Part shown: one piece after another, positions 1 through 8,130 of the stretch | How positions within the stretch are numbered: position 1 is the stretch's first letter | How the letters are laid out: every line of letters begins with the position of its first letter | Assembly (NCBI GenBank): GCA_025463005.1 | Contig: JAOAPR010000178.1 | Coordinates: forward strand, 1 to 34,265 | DNA: 34,265 nucleotides | Source: Bryobacterales bacterium | GTDB lineage: Bacteria; Acidobacteriota; Terriglobia; Bryobacterales; Bryobacteraceae | Reading direction: 5' to 3' | Notes under the pieces: generated by a model | The model's database searches: none | Told to the model about the DNA's origin: nothing | Seen by the model: only the letters and a program-made list of their open reading frames with translations | Program-made: the position numbers and the translations under genes

Positions 1-776
1 TGGTTAGAATCACCGCCCGCTCGATGACATTCTGCAATTCCCGAATGTTCCCGGGCCACGGATAGTGCACCAGAGCCTCCACGGCATCCGCGGGAATTCT
101 ATCGATCTGCTTGGCCATAGCTTGCGCGTAGCGATGCACGAAATGCGCGACCAGCATCGGAATGTCTTCCAGTCGATGACGGAGCGGCGGAAGGGCAATC
201 GGAAACACATCGAGGCGGTAATAAAGATCCATTCGGAAGCGCTTTTCGGCTACCAGCCTGGACAGGTCTTGATTGGTTGCGGCCACCACGCGCACGTTGA
301 CACGATGGGTATGCGTGCTCCCCAGCCTTTCGAATTCCTGTTCCTGCAAAACGCGCAAAAGCTTCGCCTGCAATTCGAGCGGAATATCGCCGATTTCATC
401 CAGGAACAGGGTCCCGCCGTTGGCCGCCTCAAAGCGGCCGATCTTCTGAGCCACAGCACCCGTGAAGGCTCCTTTTTCATGACCGAACAGCTCGCTTTCG
501 AGCAGCCCCAAATGGGATCGCCGCACAGTTCAGCTTGATGAAGGGTCGACCCCGGCGCCGGCTGTGCATGTGGATCGCGTGCGCGATGAGCTCTTTGCCG
601 GTACCCGTTTCGCCCTCGATGAGAACTGTGGAGTCGGTGGGTGCCACTGTTCGGATTTGATCTAATACTCTACCGAGAGCAGGGCTCGACCCCACGATGC
701 CTTCGAACCCGTTTTTTCCCGGATCACAATCCGGCTCGGAGGATTTTTCGTTCAAAATGACATTGTTAGGATGCAT
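1..776 (-). pseudogene. Sigma-54-dependent transcriptional activator (AAA+ domain), frameshifted, 3' end outside window
   Basis: This is an enhancer-binding activator that would use ATP hydrolysis to open sigma-54 promoters. The N-terminus is only about 25 residues, with no receiver or sensor domain, and leads straight into the AAA+ module. Walker A GETGTGKE lies before a frame break. After it, the next frame gives the GAFTGA sigma-54 contact loop, Walker [14 protein letters not shown], the [13 protein letters not shown] region and [15 protein letters not shown], then runs off the window. The break sits at a run of four C on the + strand (506-509): removing one base restores [21 protein letters not shown]-like sequence (read in two parts) without a stop. 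I chose ATG 776 because GGAG lies 9 nt upstream; ATGs at 800 and 791 are also in frame. No other lesion is visible, so this is a very recent mutation or a base-calling error. The DNA-binding C-terminus is not in the window. Confidence 0.85.
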
Positions 777-980
777 TTTGTGTAGCTCCATATGAAGCAT
801 TCACTTTCCAACCTCATTCTGAGGCCGGAGCCCTTTATCAACAACCCTCGATGGAAGTTCCGTGAGCCAACCAGATCGTGATGCCGGGGCGTACCTCTTT
901 CGGGGTGCATAAGCCCAACCCCGCATCCTGTTGTTAGGATTTACGAAATGAACCGGGAGACTTGGGTCAGGGGAGCTTAG

Positions 981-1799
981 TCAGCGAGCCTGGGCGCGAG
1001 TCAGAATATATTCCTGGTGCACGACGTTCTCCCTGTAGTAGGGTTCCACCAGGGAGTCGAATTCTGCTCGAATGGCCATGAGTTTCTGCGGATTGCCGGC
1101 GAGTCCCTCAACGAGCTTCTGCATCGGGCCAACCGAGGTTTCCATAAACAGCCGATTGTGATCGACGCTGAGCGCCGGAAAAGTCATCGTGCCTCGAGCG
1201 AAAAAAGGAGCCTCGAAGCCTGCGGCCAAGCGCTCCATGATGACGGCGGGGTTCCCCCATTGTGGAGGGGGTGCTGCTCCGGGAGGAGGTGGTGGGGAGT
1301 TGCGCCCGACGAATGCAAACATGCGTCCGACGAAATGCTCGGGCGGCCAGGTAGCAAACGCGACGCGTCCGCCGGACTTCAATACACGGCGCATCTCCGC
1401 CACAGCGACCTCGGGCCGGGGCGCGAACATGTGACCGAACTGGCTCAGCACCACGTCGAACGATGCGTCCGGATAAGGCAAGCTTTCCGCGTCACCTTCC
1501 GTCCATACGATGTGATCCATCCGTGCGATTCGCGAATTCTCTCGAGCCCGATCGAGCAGAGCCGGCGTCAGGTCCAAACCGGTGACGCGTGCGCCGGCAC
1601 GAGCCGCCGTGATCGCCACTACCCCGGTACCGGTCCCGACATCGAGCACGTTCTCGCCTGAAGCGATACCAGCAAATTTCACCAAGTGCCCGGCTACAGG
1701 CGTGGTGAACATCGCAGTGGGCGCGAAGGATGCCCACATCTCACGCTGCCGATTCTTGAGCTCTACGAACGGATCGGAGGCGTTATTCTTCAGGTCCAT
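981..1799 (-). CDS. Class I SAM-dependent methyltransferase (UbiE/Methyltransf_11 type)
   Basis: A 272-residue soluble methyltransferase. Motif I VLDVGTGTGVVAI (residues 51-63) binds SAM, D76 in GLDLTPA is the expected ribose-binding acidic residue, and EGDAESLPYPDASFD followed by VLSQFGHMF forms the later core strands. A proline run (about residues 169-179) breaks the C-terminal half, a substrate-cap region that varies within the family. The substrate cannot be told from sequence; neighbours give no biosynthetic context. The start ATG at 1799 has no good Shine-Dalgarno sequence, but the N-terminal sequence reads like a normal family start. It lies about 200 bp upstream of the sigma-54 activator on the same strand, too far to assume co-transcription. 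Confidence 0.88.
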   Translation of the reverse strand: MDLKNNASDPFVELKNRQREMWASFAPTAMFTTPVAGHLVKFAGIASGENVLDVGTGTGVVAITAARAGARVTGLDLTPALLDRARENSRIARMDHIVWTEGDAESLPYPDASFDVVLSQFGHMFAPRPEVAVAEMRRVLKSGGRVAFATWPPEHFVGRMFAFVGRNSPPPPPGAAPPPQWGNPAVIMERLAAGFEAPFFARGTMTFPALSVDHNRLFMETSVGPMQKLVEGLAGNPQKLMAIRAEFDSLVEPYYRENVVHQEYILTRAQAR

Positions 1800-1869
1800 G
1801 TTTCACAGTCTACAGAACAGCGCGGGCACCCGCCGTCAGAGGCAAAGAGGGTGTGTCATTTGAGGGATC

Positions 1870-1895
1870 TCCCTCCCGCACAATGGCGGGAGGGA
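1870..1895 (-). terminator. Perfect 10-bp hairpin, possible terminator
   Basis: TCCCTCCCGC and GCGGGAGGGA form a perfect stem around the 6-nt loop ACAATG. It lies between the stop of the small Q/N-rich gene (1927) and the methyltransferase start (1799). Neither side carries a T-tract, so it may be a Rho-independent terminator of poor type or an RNA-stabilising 3' hairpin. Confidence 0.5.
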
Positions 1896-1926
1896 ATTGG
1901 CAGTGGGAGGTAGTACCGGCCAGCAG

Positions 1927-2097
1927 CTAACGAGTCGGCTGCTTTCCGTGGTGCTGGCTCTTATCCTCCTGATGTTGCTGAGTATGTTTCGAATCGTGCT
2001 GCCGATTCTGCGGATCATTCGGATTCTGACCCTTCTTGGGGTCTTGGTTCTGCTGACCGTGCTGATTCTCTTGCTTACTCTTTTGGTTGTTGGTCAT
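1927..2097 (-). CDS. Small Q/N/H/K-rich disordered protein, unknown function
   Basis: A 56-residue, strongly hydrophilic protein made almost entirely of Q, N, K, H, D and P, with repeated HxQQ, QNQ and NDPQN-like patches and no hydrophobic core, signal peptide or Cys. It should be intrinsically disordered. I believe it is translated because AAGGAG (plus-strand CTCCTT at 2104-2109) sits 6 nt before ATG 2097 and 3 nt before ATG 2100; 2097 has the better spacing. The strong hairpin at 1870-1895 follows the stop. I do not recognise a family. Stress-related small hydrophilic proteins can have this composition, but that is only an analogy. Confidence 0.55.
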   Translation of the reverse strand: MTNNQKSKQENQHGQQNQDPKKGQNPNDPQNRQHDSKHTQQHQEDKSQHHGKQPTR

Positions 2098-2211
2098 CAT
2101 GGACTCCTTACACCTAGGAGATACAGTACGGCGGGGAAATATTACTAATTCTAAAACCATCGAAAACAGCGCAGTGCACTGGAGCCGTGCATGGTGGATC
2201 CTGCGCCAGGC

Positions 2212-2895
2212 TTATTTGTCGACGGGGCTTTTGTAGCAACTACGTTCCCGGATTTCCTTGTCCAGGAGGTTGAACTTTCCAGTCATCGTGAAGGGCTTGG
2301 TGTACGCACCCGGATCTTCGACCGTGACTTCGAGTTCCAAACTTCCGAAGTTCGGCCTGGAGTAGCGTTCCACTACATGGAGTTTTTCGGTGTGTGGATG
2401 GCCGATGGAGTCGAGCCAAGTCCTGCTGTTGAAGCTGATGGTATCGACCACCAGCGTATCTCCTTCCCACTTGCCGATGGAGTCTCCGTACCAGGTAGGA
2501 TCCAGGTCTTTGCTATGGCTGGCGGTAAAGAAGATCTGACGGAAGCTATGAATGTCACCCTCAAACAGGATGGTGAGTTGCGTGGGCAATTGGACTAGTT
2601 TTTCCGGATACGTCGACAGTCGCGGCACGCCCATCGGCAGACACTTGGCGGCAGGATCGTCCTTAGTTTTTCGCGTCTTTAGGAGCGCCTCCGCCGAGGG
2701 CAGCATGGAGATTTTTTCGCCCGGCTTCAGCGCCTTGGAAAAATCACCTGAAAATCTGCCGTCGGGGTTCCAAACGCCCGAGAGGTCTGCCTTGCCTTCC
2801 TTAGTCCGAGGTGTCGGTCCGTTCATCGCAGGCGACTGCGCAAGGGCGGCCCCCGCAAACAGAGAGAAAGCTATTGCCATTCGTACGATTTGCAT
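2212..2895 (-). CDS. Secreted conserved hypothetical protein, 'GDSIGKWEGDTLV' family (copy 2)
   Basis: A 227-residue exported protein. The signal peptide MQIVRMAIAFSLFAGAALAQ fixes the start at ATG 2895; a longer open frame upstream is just the overlap with the preceding gene. The mature part begins with TPRTKEGKADLSGVWNP, then has LPMGVPR, ILFEGDIHSFRQIF, the signature GDSIGKWEGDTLVVDT, RTWLDSIGHPHTEKLHVVER and a tail with DPGAYTKPF. This family is abundant in Acidobacteriota genomes, commonly next to DUF6152 proteins as here; its function is unknown. It starts 14 nt after the stop of its paralog, so the two are surely one operon. The two copies share the domain order but differ along their whole length, so the duplication is not recent. 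Confidence 0.85.
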   Translation of the reverse strand: MQIVRMAIAFSLFAGAALAQSPAMNGPTPRTKEGKADLSGVWNPDGRFSGDFSKALKPGEKISMLPSAEALLKTRKTKDDPAAKCLPMGVPRLSTYPEKLVQLPTQLTILFEGDIHSFRQIFFTASHSKDLDPTWYGDSIGKWEGDTLVVDTISFNSRTWLDSIGHPHTEKLHVVERYSRPNFGSLELEVTVEDPGAYTKPFTMTGKFNLLDKEIRERSCYKSPVDK

Positions 2896-2909
2896 TATTT
2901 GAACTCGGG

Positions 2910-3767
2910 CTACTTCTGTTTGCCGATGCCGGAGGGAAGACTGATCAAGTGCTGGGCATCCAGATTCTGGCCGTTGTCGTCCTGATTCTCGTTGCAGATA
3001 TTCTCCTGGATCTCCCAGGCCGGAGCGAGTTGCGAGACTTCCCGGACCTTCCACGGCTTGGTATAAGCTCCTGGATCGTCAATGGTGATCTCGTCTACGA
3101 TCATCCCCAACTCGGGGCGCGTGAGGCGTTCGATCACGTGCAGCCTGTTCGTGCGCGGATGACCGTCTGCGTCGAGCCACGCCCTATTGTTGCGGCCATC
3201 ACCAAAGCCTAGCCCGACCGTGTCGATCACCAGCGTATCTCCTTCCCATTTTCCAATCGAGTCTCCCCACCACGTTTCCTTAACAGTCGGATCGTGGGGA
3301 CGGCCGTCCAGGAACACCTGGCGGTAGCTATGGACATTCCCTTCGAAGAGGATCACCAGGAGCTTATCCGTCTGGAGGATCTTCCAGGGGTAGGGAGCCG
3401 TTCGCGGCGTGCCCATCGGCAAACAAAAGCCTTCAGGATCGTCCTTACTTTGATCCTCGTCAAACCGTTTGTGGAAGATTTCTTTCGCCCACGGCTGCAT
3501 GGGCACCTCGTCCGGGTCGAGGTCTCGCGCGATATTGTGAGAGTAGCCCTCGCCGCTCTTGCTAGGCGGGTCGCCCGGCCCGCGGCCCGGCGGTTGATAC
3601 ACTCCCGAGAAGTCCACCTTTCCATCCGCCGTCCGAGGCGTCGGTTTACCCTTCGGCGCGCGCGCCTTCCCGGAATTGGCCTGACCGGCGGCCGGGGCAG
3701 ACGCCAGGTGCAAGGCCCCAAACACGGCTACGGTGGTCAAGATCGAGCAGATCCAGAACCTTCTCAT
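2910..3767 (-). CDS. Secreted conserved hypothetical protein, 'GDSIGKWEGDTLV' family (copy 1)
   Basis: A 285-residue paralog of the next gene. ATG 3767 is preceded by AGGAG at 7 nt and opens a signal peptide (MRRFWICSILTTVAVFGALH then LASAPAAGQA). The mature chain starts PTPRTADGKVDFSGVYQPPG, has LPMGTPRTAPYPW, LLVILFEGNVHSYRQVF, the signature GDSIGKWEGDTLVIDT, RAWLDADGHPRTNRLHVIER, then DPGAYTKPW and a tail rich in N and Q. No catalytic motif is recognisable. It is the first gene of a two-gene minus-strand unit and is divergent from the DUF6152 gene across 181 bp. A lipid- or small-ligand-binding role has no support here; function is unknown. Confidence 0.85.
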   Translation of the reverse strand: MRRFWICSILTTVAVFGALHLASAPAAGQANSGKARAPKGKPTPRTADGKVDFSGVYQPPGRGPGDPPSKSGEGYSHNIARDLDPDEVPMQPWAKEIFHKRFDEDQSKDDPEGFCLPMGTPRTAPYPWKILQTDKLLVILFEGNVHSYRQVFLDGRPHDPTVKETWWGDSIGKWEGDTLVIDTVGLGFGDGRNNRAWLDADGHPRTNRLHVIERLTRPELGMIVDEITIDDPGAYTKPWKVREVSQLAPAWEIQENICNENQDDNGQNLDAQHLISLPSGIGKQK

Positions 3768-3859
3768 TCGAAATCTCCTGAAGGTAGAATAGAGCTTCTG
3801 GATTAACTCCGCAAGCCAACTTCCCGCATCGCAAGTGAAAAGAGATCCGGAAGTCCGCA

Positions 3860-3889
3860 TTGACACTCCTGCTGCGCGATTTATATAAT
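3860..3889 (+). promoter_or_regulatory. Consensus sigma-70-type promoter for the DUF6152 gene
   Basis: TTGACA at 3860-3865 and TATAAT at 3884-3889, separated by 18 nt, match both consensus hexamers exactly. Transcription should start near 3896 and give a leader of about 50 nt before ATG 3949. It is the best promoter match I found in the window. Confidence 0.8.
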
Positions 3890-3948
3890 GACTTCGGTCC
3901 GATCGGTCGCGCCTGTTGGCCGACTCGGGAGGATAGGATAAGGATAGG

Positions 3949-4347
3949 ATGCGCACCAATCTGTCTCTGATGGCCATGCTCTTGGTCGCGGCAGCCATGC
4001 CGACGCTCGCACATCACTCGTTTGAGGCCGAGTACGACGGCAAAAAACCGGTCACCCTCGACGGAGCGGTTTCAAAGGTGGATTGGATGAACCCCCACAT
4101 CTGGGTCCACATCGACGTCAAGGACGAAAAAGGGAATACGGCCCACTGGTCGTGCGAGGGCGGCAATCCCAACTCACTTCGAAGAAATGGGTGGCAGCGG
4201 GACACGCTCAAAACGGGGGATCAGGTTTCCATCGACGGCTTCCGGGCGAAGGACGGCACGAACACCTGCAATATGCGATCCGTTAAACTCGCAGACGGAA
4301 AGAAAGTTTTTGCCGCATCTTCGGGGGATGGCGGTCCCCAAGAATAG
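3949..4347 (+). CDS. DUF6152 family secreted protein
   Basis: A 132-residue exported protein. Residues 1-21 are a signal peptide (MRTNLSLMAMLLVAAAMPTL, cleaved near AHHSF). The mature domain starts with the family's HHSFEAEYD, followed by VTLDGAVSKVDWMNPHIWVH, a strand with WSCEGGNPN, and GDQVSIDGFRAKDGTNTCNM. This is a small beta-rich domain; the conserved NPH and Cys residues could form a ligand or metal site, but no activity is established. The purine-rich leader (GGAGG with repeated AGGATA just before the ATG) supplies the ribosome site. It is divergent from two secreted proteins that regularly accompany this family, which suggests a shared extracytoplasmic role. It has its own consensus promoter. 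Confidence 0.88.
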   Translation: MRTNLSLMAMLLVAAAMPTLAHHSFEAEYDGKKPVTLDGAVSKVDWMNPHIWVHIDVKDEKGNTAHWSCEGGNPNSLRRNGWQRDTLKTGDQVSIDGFRAKDGTNTCNMRSVKLADGKKVFAASSGDGGPQE

Positions 4348-4382
4348 CAGTTCGGAAAAGGTTCCTAGCAAGACGCCGCGCG

Positions 4383-4883
4383 CTAACGCAGAGGATATCC
4401 CTTTTCACCGGGCAGGTGACCGTCGATTTTTAGGATCTTGAGGCCTTTAGGCACCTGGGAAGCCTCTACGAATGCGACAGCCCCCGGAATAGCGGCGACC
4501 AGCTCCGTCGCCATTACGTTGGAATATACAATACGTGGGCCCGATGTCGCCTCCTCGCGGAAGACTTTGGCGATCCAGTACTGCTGAAACTGCGCTTCGG
4601 ACATCTGATAGATTTTTTTCAGAACAGCTTCGCGCTCGCGAGTGCCAGGAGCACGGATCAGCAATGTTATGCGAAGATTTGAGGTCCAGAACTGCCGGTT
4701 TCCAAGCATCAACTTACGCAGCTCAGTGAAAGAAAGATTGTCAACCGAGACTTCAGGCCGCACCACAATGGCAAGGTCCACTGGATTCTGTGCAGCCAGC
4801 GGCGGCATGAGCGCGCATACGAGGAGCCCGTATAGAAGGGCCATCAGCATCGTCCGTTTGAAAATCGCAGGAATCATATGCAT
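4383..4883 (-). CDS. PstS-like periplasmic substrate-binding domain protein
   Basis: A 166-residue exported protein of the small phosphate-binding-like (PBP superfamily) type. The signal peptide runs to about residue 31 (MALLYGLLVCALMPPLAAQN). The domain then shows VDLAIVVRPEVSVDNLSF, ELRKLMLGNRQFW, REAVLKKIYQMSEAQFQQYW and a C-terminal VAAIPGAVAFV strand, the pattern by which these short proteins resemble one lobe of PstS. It is about half the length of a true PstS and has no ABC partners here. It starts 8 nt after the porin stop, so the two are co-transcribed. It probably binds an anion that passes the porin, or senses it for the upstream kinase. The start could also be ATG 4877. Confidence 0.78.
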   Translation of the reverse strand: MHMIPAIFKRTMLMALLYGLLVCALMPPLAAQNPVDLAIVVRPEVSVDNLSFTELRKLMLGNRQFWTSNLRITLLIRAPGTREREAVLKKIYQMSEAQFQQYWIAKVFREEATSGPRIVYSNVMATELVAAIPGAVAFVEASQVPKGLKILKIDGHLPGEKGYPLR

Positions 4884-4891
4884 AGACGTGC

Positions 4892-6187
4892 TCAGAAGGT
4901 AAAGCTGACCTGCGAAAACGCGCCATGAATCTTTGGCAGACCTCGGCGATCGTAATAACGGTATTCCAGTTTGAATGCCGCAAAGGTCGAAATGTCATAC
5001 CGGATACCCGTGGTAGATGCGGAGAAAGTGGGCACACCCCGGAAAATTACGTCTGAACGAGGTACATGTATTTGTTCAAACCGATAGTATGGCTTCCATA
5101 GCTTTTGCTGCCACGGCAGGCGATAGGCGACCTGCGCGTAGAAAGCCTGGCTGTTGGAGACAACGCTCGCGCCGTTCACCGGTTTATGAGTGACGTTGGC
5201 AAACTCGGCGATTACTTCCGGCGTTTCACTATGCCAAACGATATGTCCGGACTGGATCCATTCGCGCGTCGGCAAGCCGGTGGCCGGGCTTATTTCATCA
5301 CGGTACACGGATCCCCCAACCTGAAGGGCATAGAGCGAATCCGGCCGTATAAACACGTTCGCCAACCAGGCCCTGTGATTGTTGACGTCGCCGAAGTCGC
5401 CCGACCGATTGATGGCTGTACTGCGGCCATTTCCTAAGCCGAGGTTGTAATTCAAGTTCAAACCTTTTGCAGGGATCACTCCTTCCACTAACGAGCCAAC
5501 GAAATGTACCGGGATGAAACTACCGCCAAACTGGATCATCTCAGGACGGCTAATTGTGGTTTGGAGCCACTGACCATGATGGAATGCTGTATTCCAGTAG
5601 TTGATGGGCGTATGGTAACGACCGAAAGAGACTTTGAGATAGTCGCTTTGCGAGAAGCGTATGGCAGCTCGCTCCACTTCGGCATTGAACCCGGGTGCCG
5701 CAGGCGTTCCGGTACCGGCGTCCGGTCTGGCCGTGAAGCTCAATTCGCCAAAGAAGCTCACCCGGGGGGAGAGAGCGGAACTGAAATGGAGTATGAACTG
5801 GCCTTCCTGGAAGCCCGTATGCGAGTTGAGCAGGGTGGCGGCTCCGAAACCACCGGAGGGGCCATGCAGATCGGATGCAGCGAAATTGAAGTCGGAAAAT
5901 CCGGAAATCTTGAGCGATGGATAGGTTATCTGGCCGGCCGTTTCGGGCTGCGGAGGCGCGTCGTGGTCATGTTCCGCTTCGGGCGGCCGGGCCGGTCTTG
6001 GTGCTTGCGCGACCGGAGTAGGAGTAGGGCTGGCCGCTTTTTCCAGCTCGGTGAGCCGCATTTCGAGCGTATCGATTCGATTAAGAAGCTTCTGGATCAA
6101 CTCCTGGGTCGTCGCTGAGTCCGCAACTTGGGCGACGGCATTTGACGATAACACCAGGCATCCGGTTAAAACCAGCGCCCACTTCAT
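4892..6187 (-). CDS. Outer-membrane porin with N-terminal coiled coil (OprP/OprO-like)
   Basis: A 431-residue outer-membrane beta-barrel. The signal peptide ends near residue 19 (SSNAVAQ). Residues 25-52 form a heptad-like coiled coil (QELIQKLLNRIDTLEMRLTE) expected to mediate trimerisation. A Pro/Ala linker follows, with an acidic His patch EAEHDHDAPP (about 70-79). The barrel runs from about residue 90 (LKISGFSDFNFAASD) through alternating amphipathic strands to the terminal ...QVSFTF, whose last Phe is the usual assembly signal. SFGRYHTPINYWNTAFHHG is typical of phosphate-selective-porin-like proteins. AGGAAAG lies just before ATG 6187. The gene follows the histidine kinase by 114 bp and is linked to the binding protein. 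The substrate (phosphate, another oxyanion, or less specific) is inferred only. Confidence 0.85.
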   Translation of the reverse strand: MKWALVLTGCLVLSSNAVAQVADSATTQELIQKLLNRIDTLEMRLTELEKAASPTPTPVAQAPRPARPPEAEHDHDAPPQPETAGQITYPSLKISGFSDFNFAASDLHGPSGGFGAATLLNSHTGFQEGQFILHFSSALSPRVSFFGELSFTARPDAGTGTPAAPGFNAEVERAAIRFSQSDYLKVSFGRYHTPINYWNTAFHHGQWLQTTISRPEMIQFGGSFIPVHFVGSLVEGVIPAKGLNLNYNLGLGNGRSTAINRSGDFGDVNNHRAWLANVFIRPDSLYALQVGGSVYRDEISPATGLPTREWIQSGHIVWHSETPEVIAEFANVTHKPVNGASVVSNSQAFYAQVAYRLPWQQKLWKPYYRFEQIHVPRSDVIFRGVPTFSASTTGIRYDISTFAAFKLEYRYYDRRGLPKIHGAFSQVSFTF

Positions 6188-6233
6188 TGATCTTTCCTGC
6201 TTTTGATTAGTCCCATTCCACCTGTTCCCTGAG

Positions 6234-6247
6234 ATCGGTCCTTAGCC
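6234..6247 (-). promoter_or_regulatory. Shared GGCTAAGGAC(C)GAT element upstream of the porin
   Basis: The minus strand reads GGCTAAGGACCGAT here, 47-60 nt before the porin ATG (6187). Nearly the same string, one base shorter, lies at 7950-7962, 53-65 nt before the histidine-kinase ATG. Matching position and orientation suggest a common operator or promoter element. The similarity is seen directly; the role is inferred. Confidence 0.4.
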
Positions 6248-6301
6248 AATGCGTACGATGATCCATCGACGTATTCTTAGGGAACTTTACTAGGGGTGGT
6301 A

Positions 6302-7897
6302 CTAGGGAATTGCTAAGGCGGGCTCTTTTCCCGCTTTAACGACTTGGACCGGAAGCAGGACGGTAAACGTAGTCCCCTTCCCAGGTTCGCTCTCGACCTG
6401 GATGTCACCGCCCATCATTTGACAGAAGCTTCGCGTTATGGTGAGACCCAGGCCCGTGCCGCCGTACTTACGGGTTGTAGACGGATCTGCTTGCGTGAAC
6501 GCTTCGAACACCTTTTCCAACTGCTCGGAAGTCATCCCGATCCCGGAATCCTGAACGCGAAACTCGACCCAATCCCGGCTATCGATGCTGATACAGCGGA
6601 CCTGGACTCGAACCGTGCCGGACGTCGTAAATTTGCAGGCATTACTGAGCAAATTGAACAGTATCTGACGAACCTTGGTGGGATCGGCATGCATAGTGCC
6701 CGTCCGAAACGGGACATCGACGATCAGCTCGTTGAAGTTTTTATCGATCTGCGGTTGCATGGTCTGCGAAACATCGCTAACCATTTCCCAGATGTCAAAC
6801 GTTTCCAGAGCCAGTTCCATCTTGCCGGCCTCGATCTTGGAGACATCCAGGATGTCGCTGATCAGTACCAGCAAGTGCTTGCAGGCGGTGTTGATCTTTC
6901 GAAGATCCGGGATCAGCTCCTGATGCCCTAGATCCTCGGCCTGCTCCGCGAGCATTTCACTGTAGCCGATGATGGCATTCATAGGAGTGCGAAGCTCATG
7001 GCTCATATTTGCGAGAAAAACGCTTTTGGCCCGGTTCGCGGATTGAGCGGCTTCCATCAGCATCCGCAGTTCCTGATGGCGCCGTTCGAGCTCCGCGTTG
7101 GCGCCGATAAGCTCAATGCGGGCGGAGTCCAGGTGCTCCGCCATGTTATTGAACGTGCGCGCGAGGTCGCCAAATTCATCCTTGGCAAGAAGTCGAATGC
7201 GGTATCTGAGTTCCCCCGCACCGATGGCATCGGCGCCCGTTTTCAAGGCGCCCAGACCATGCCTGAAGTGACGGCCCACTACAAACGTCAGTGAGCCCGC
7301 CAACAGACCAGAAATAGCGAAGATGAGGATGGTTACGCGGTCCGTTACCCGAGCGACGTCGTAGAAGTGCGTGCTGGCGGCCTCGACAAGGTTCTTCTCG
7401 TCCTGCTGCAGTTGAGGCAGAAGCTCCTGCATCACCTTCCGGCTCAATGGCTCCGCGCGGGTCACAACTTCCGTGATGGCGCGCGACTGGTCGCGTCCAA
7501 AGCTCTCATAGAAGATGCGCCATGAAGCGCTTAGGTCGCGGAACGCTGTAGCGAACGCCCTGAGTTTCTCCTGGCCTTCGGCGTCGGAAAGACGGTTCAT
7601 CTGAGTGATCTGGCCATCAATCTGATTCAGATGTTCATTGAACTGAGCGATCTCCTCTGGAGACGCCCCGTTGCTGCCGGGGTCCGCCATGATCTGGCTT
7701 AGTAACGTTACCTGCTTCTGATAATCGTTCAAGCGCTGCTGGATCGAGCTGATCAGGCTCTGCCGGGAAATGGCGCGACGCAGTTCTTCGACCGTCGATT
7801 GGCGCTTGAGATCGCTCCAAAAATAGATGCCCAGATTGCACGCGAGCAGCAGCAGGATTGCGAAATGAGATAGTGTCAGCCGTCGCCGGATGGTCAT
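6302..7897 (-). CDS. Membrane-bound sensor histidine kinase (sensor-HAMP-HisKA-HATPase)
   Basis: A 531-residue inner-membrane kinase. ATG 7897 ([10 protein letters not shown]) precedes the first membrane helix (about 10-28). An earlier in-frame ATG would overlap the divergent regulator gene and add an unlikely N-terminus. Residues 29-187 are a helical periplasmic sensor of four-helix-bundle type, then the second membrane helix (188-207) and HAMP (209-260). HisKA carries the phosphoacceptor H300 in [14 protein letters not shown]. The ATPase shows the N box NLLSNACKF (about 415-423), DSGIGM (450-455), FEAFTQAD and GGTGLGL (479-485). All catalytic motifs are intact. There is no receiver on the protein; the divergent gene at 8131 has two and is the obvious partner. 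The porin and binding protein lie just downstream. Confidence 0.93.
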   Translation of the reverse strand: MTIRRRLTLSHFAILLLLACNLGIYFWSDLKRQSTVEELRRAISRQSLISSIQQRLNDYQKQVTLLSQIMADPGSNGASPEEIAQFNEHLNQIDGQITQMNRLSDAEGQEKLRAFATAFRDLSASWRIFYESFGRDQSRAITEVVTRAEPLSRKVMQELLPQLQQDEKNLVEAASTHFYDVARVTDRVTILIFAISGLLAGSLTFVVGRHFRHGLGALKTGADAIGAGELRYRIRLLAKDEFGDLARTFNNMAEHLDSARIELIGANAELERRHQELRMLMEAAQSANRAKSVFLANMSHELRTPMNAIIGYSEMLAEQAEDLGHQELIPDLRKINTACKHLLVLISDILDVSKIEAGKMELALETFDIWEMVSDVSQTMQPQIDKNFNELIVDVPFRTGTMHADPTKVRQILFNLLSNACKFTTSGTVRVQVRCISIDSRDWVEFRVQDSGIGMTSEQLEKVFEAFTQADPSTTRKYGGTGLGLTITRSFCQMMGGDIQVESEPGKGTTFTVLLPVQVVKAGKEPALAIP

Positions 7898-7949
7898 CGC
7901 ACTATGAACCGCGGGAAAGCTACAGGCTTCACCGTAGTCTATCCATCGG

Positions 7950-7962
7950 ATCGTCCTTAGCC
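7950..7962 (-). promoter_or_regulatory. Shared GGCTAAGGACGAT element upstream of the histidine kinase
   Basis: This is the second copy of the element described for the porin: minus-strand GGCTAAGGACGAT, 53-65 nt before ATG 7897. A third, shorter match, CTTAGCCCGG on the + strand, occurs at 7956-7965 and again at 8072-8081, so the divergent kinase/regulator region holds two copies of the core. Confidence 0.4.
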
Positions 7963-8059
7963 CGGCAGTAGAGCTTCTAAGGCCGTAATTGTGGATCGGT
8001 GACTCCAGATTCTTGATTTTCACTATAGAAGGCCCGGAATTAGGACGAAGAGTAGATGT

Positions 8060-8093
8060 CGAGGAACAATGCTTAGCCCGGGGCTTGTCCTCG
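8060..8093 (+). promoter_or_regulatory. Inverted repeat in the leader of the REC-GGDEF-EAL gene
   Basis: CGAGGAACAA (8060-8069) pairs with TTGTCCTCG (8085-8093) with one bulged base. The 15-nt interior contains one copy of CTTAGCCCGG. It ends 37 nt before ATG 8131. It could be an operator dyad or a leader hairpin; no known riboswitch is recognised. Confidence 0.35.
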
Positions 8094-8130
8094 TAGATGG
8101 GCGCCGCGATACAGGCTGAGGAAAGAGACG

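Noticed and set aside
65-538. 157-residue open frame on the + strand
   Set aside because: It lies antisense to the sigma-54 activator, whose conserved motifs cover the same bases.
8060-8093. c-di-GMP riboswitch upstream of the GGDEF-EAL gene
   Set aside because: Only a simple bulged hairpin is present; the conserved GEMM core is not seen.
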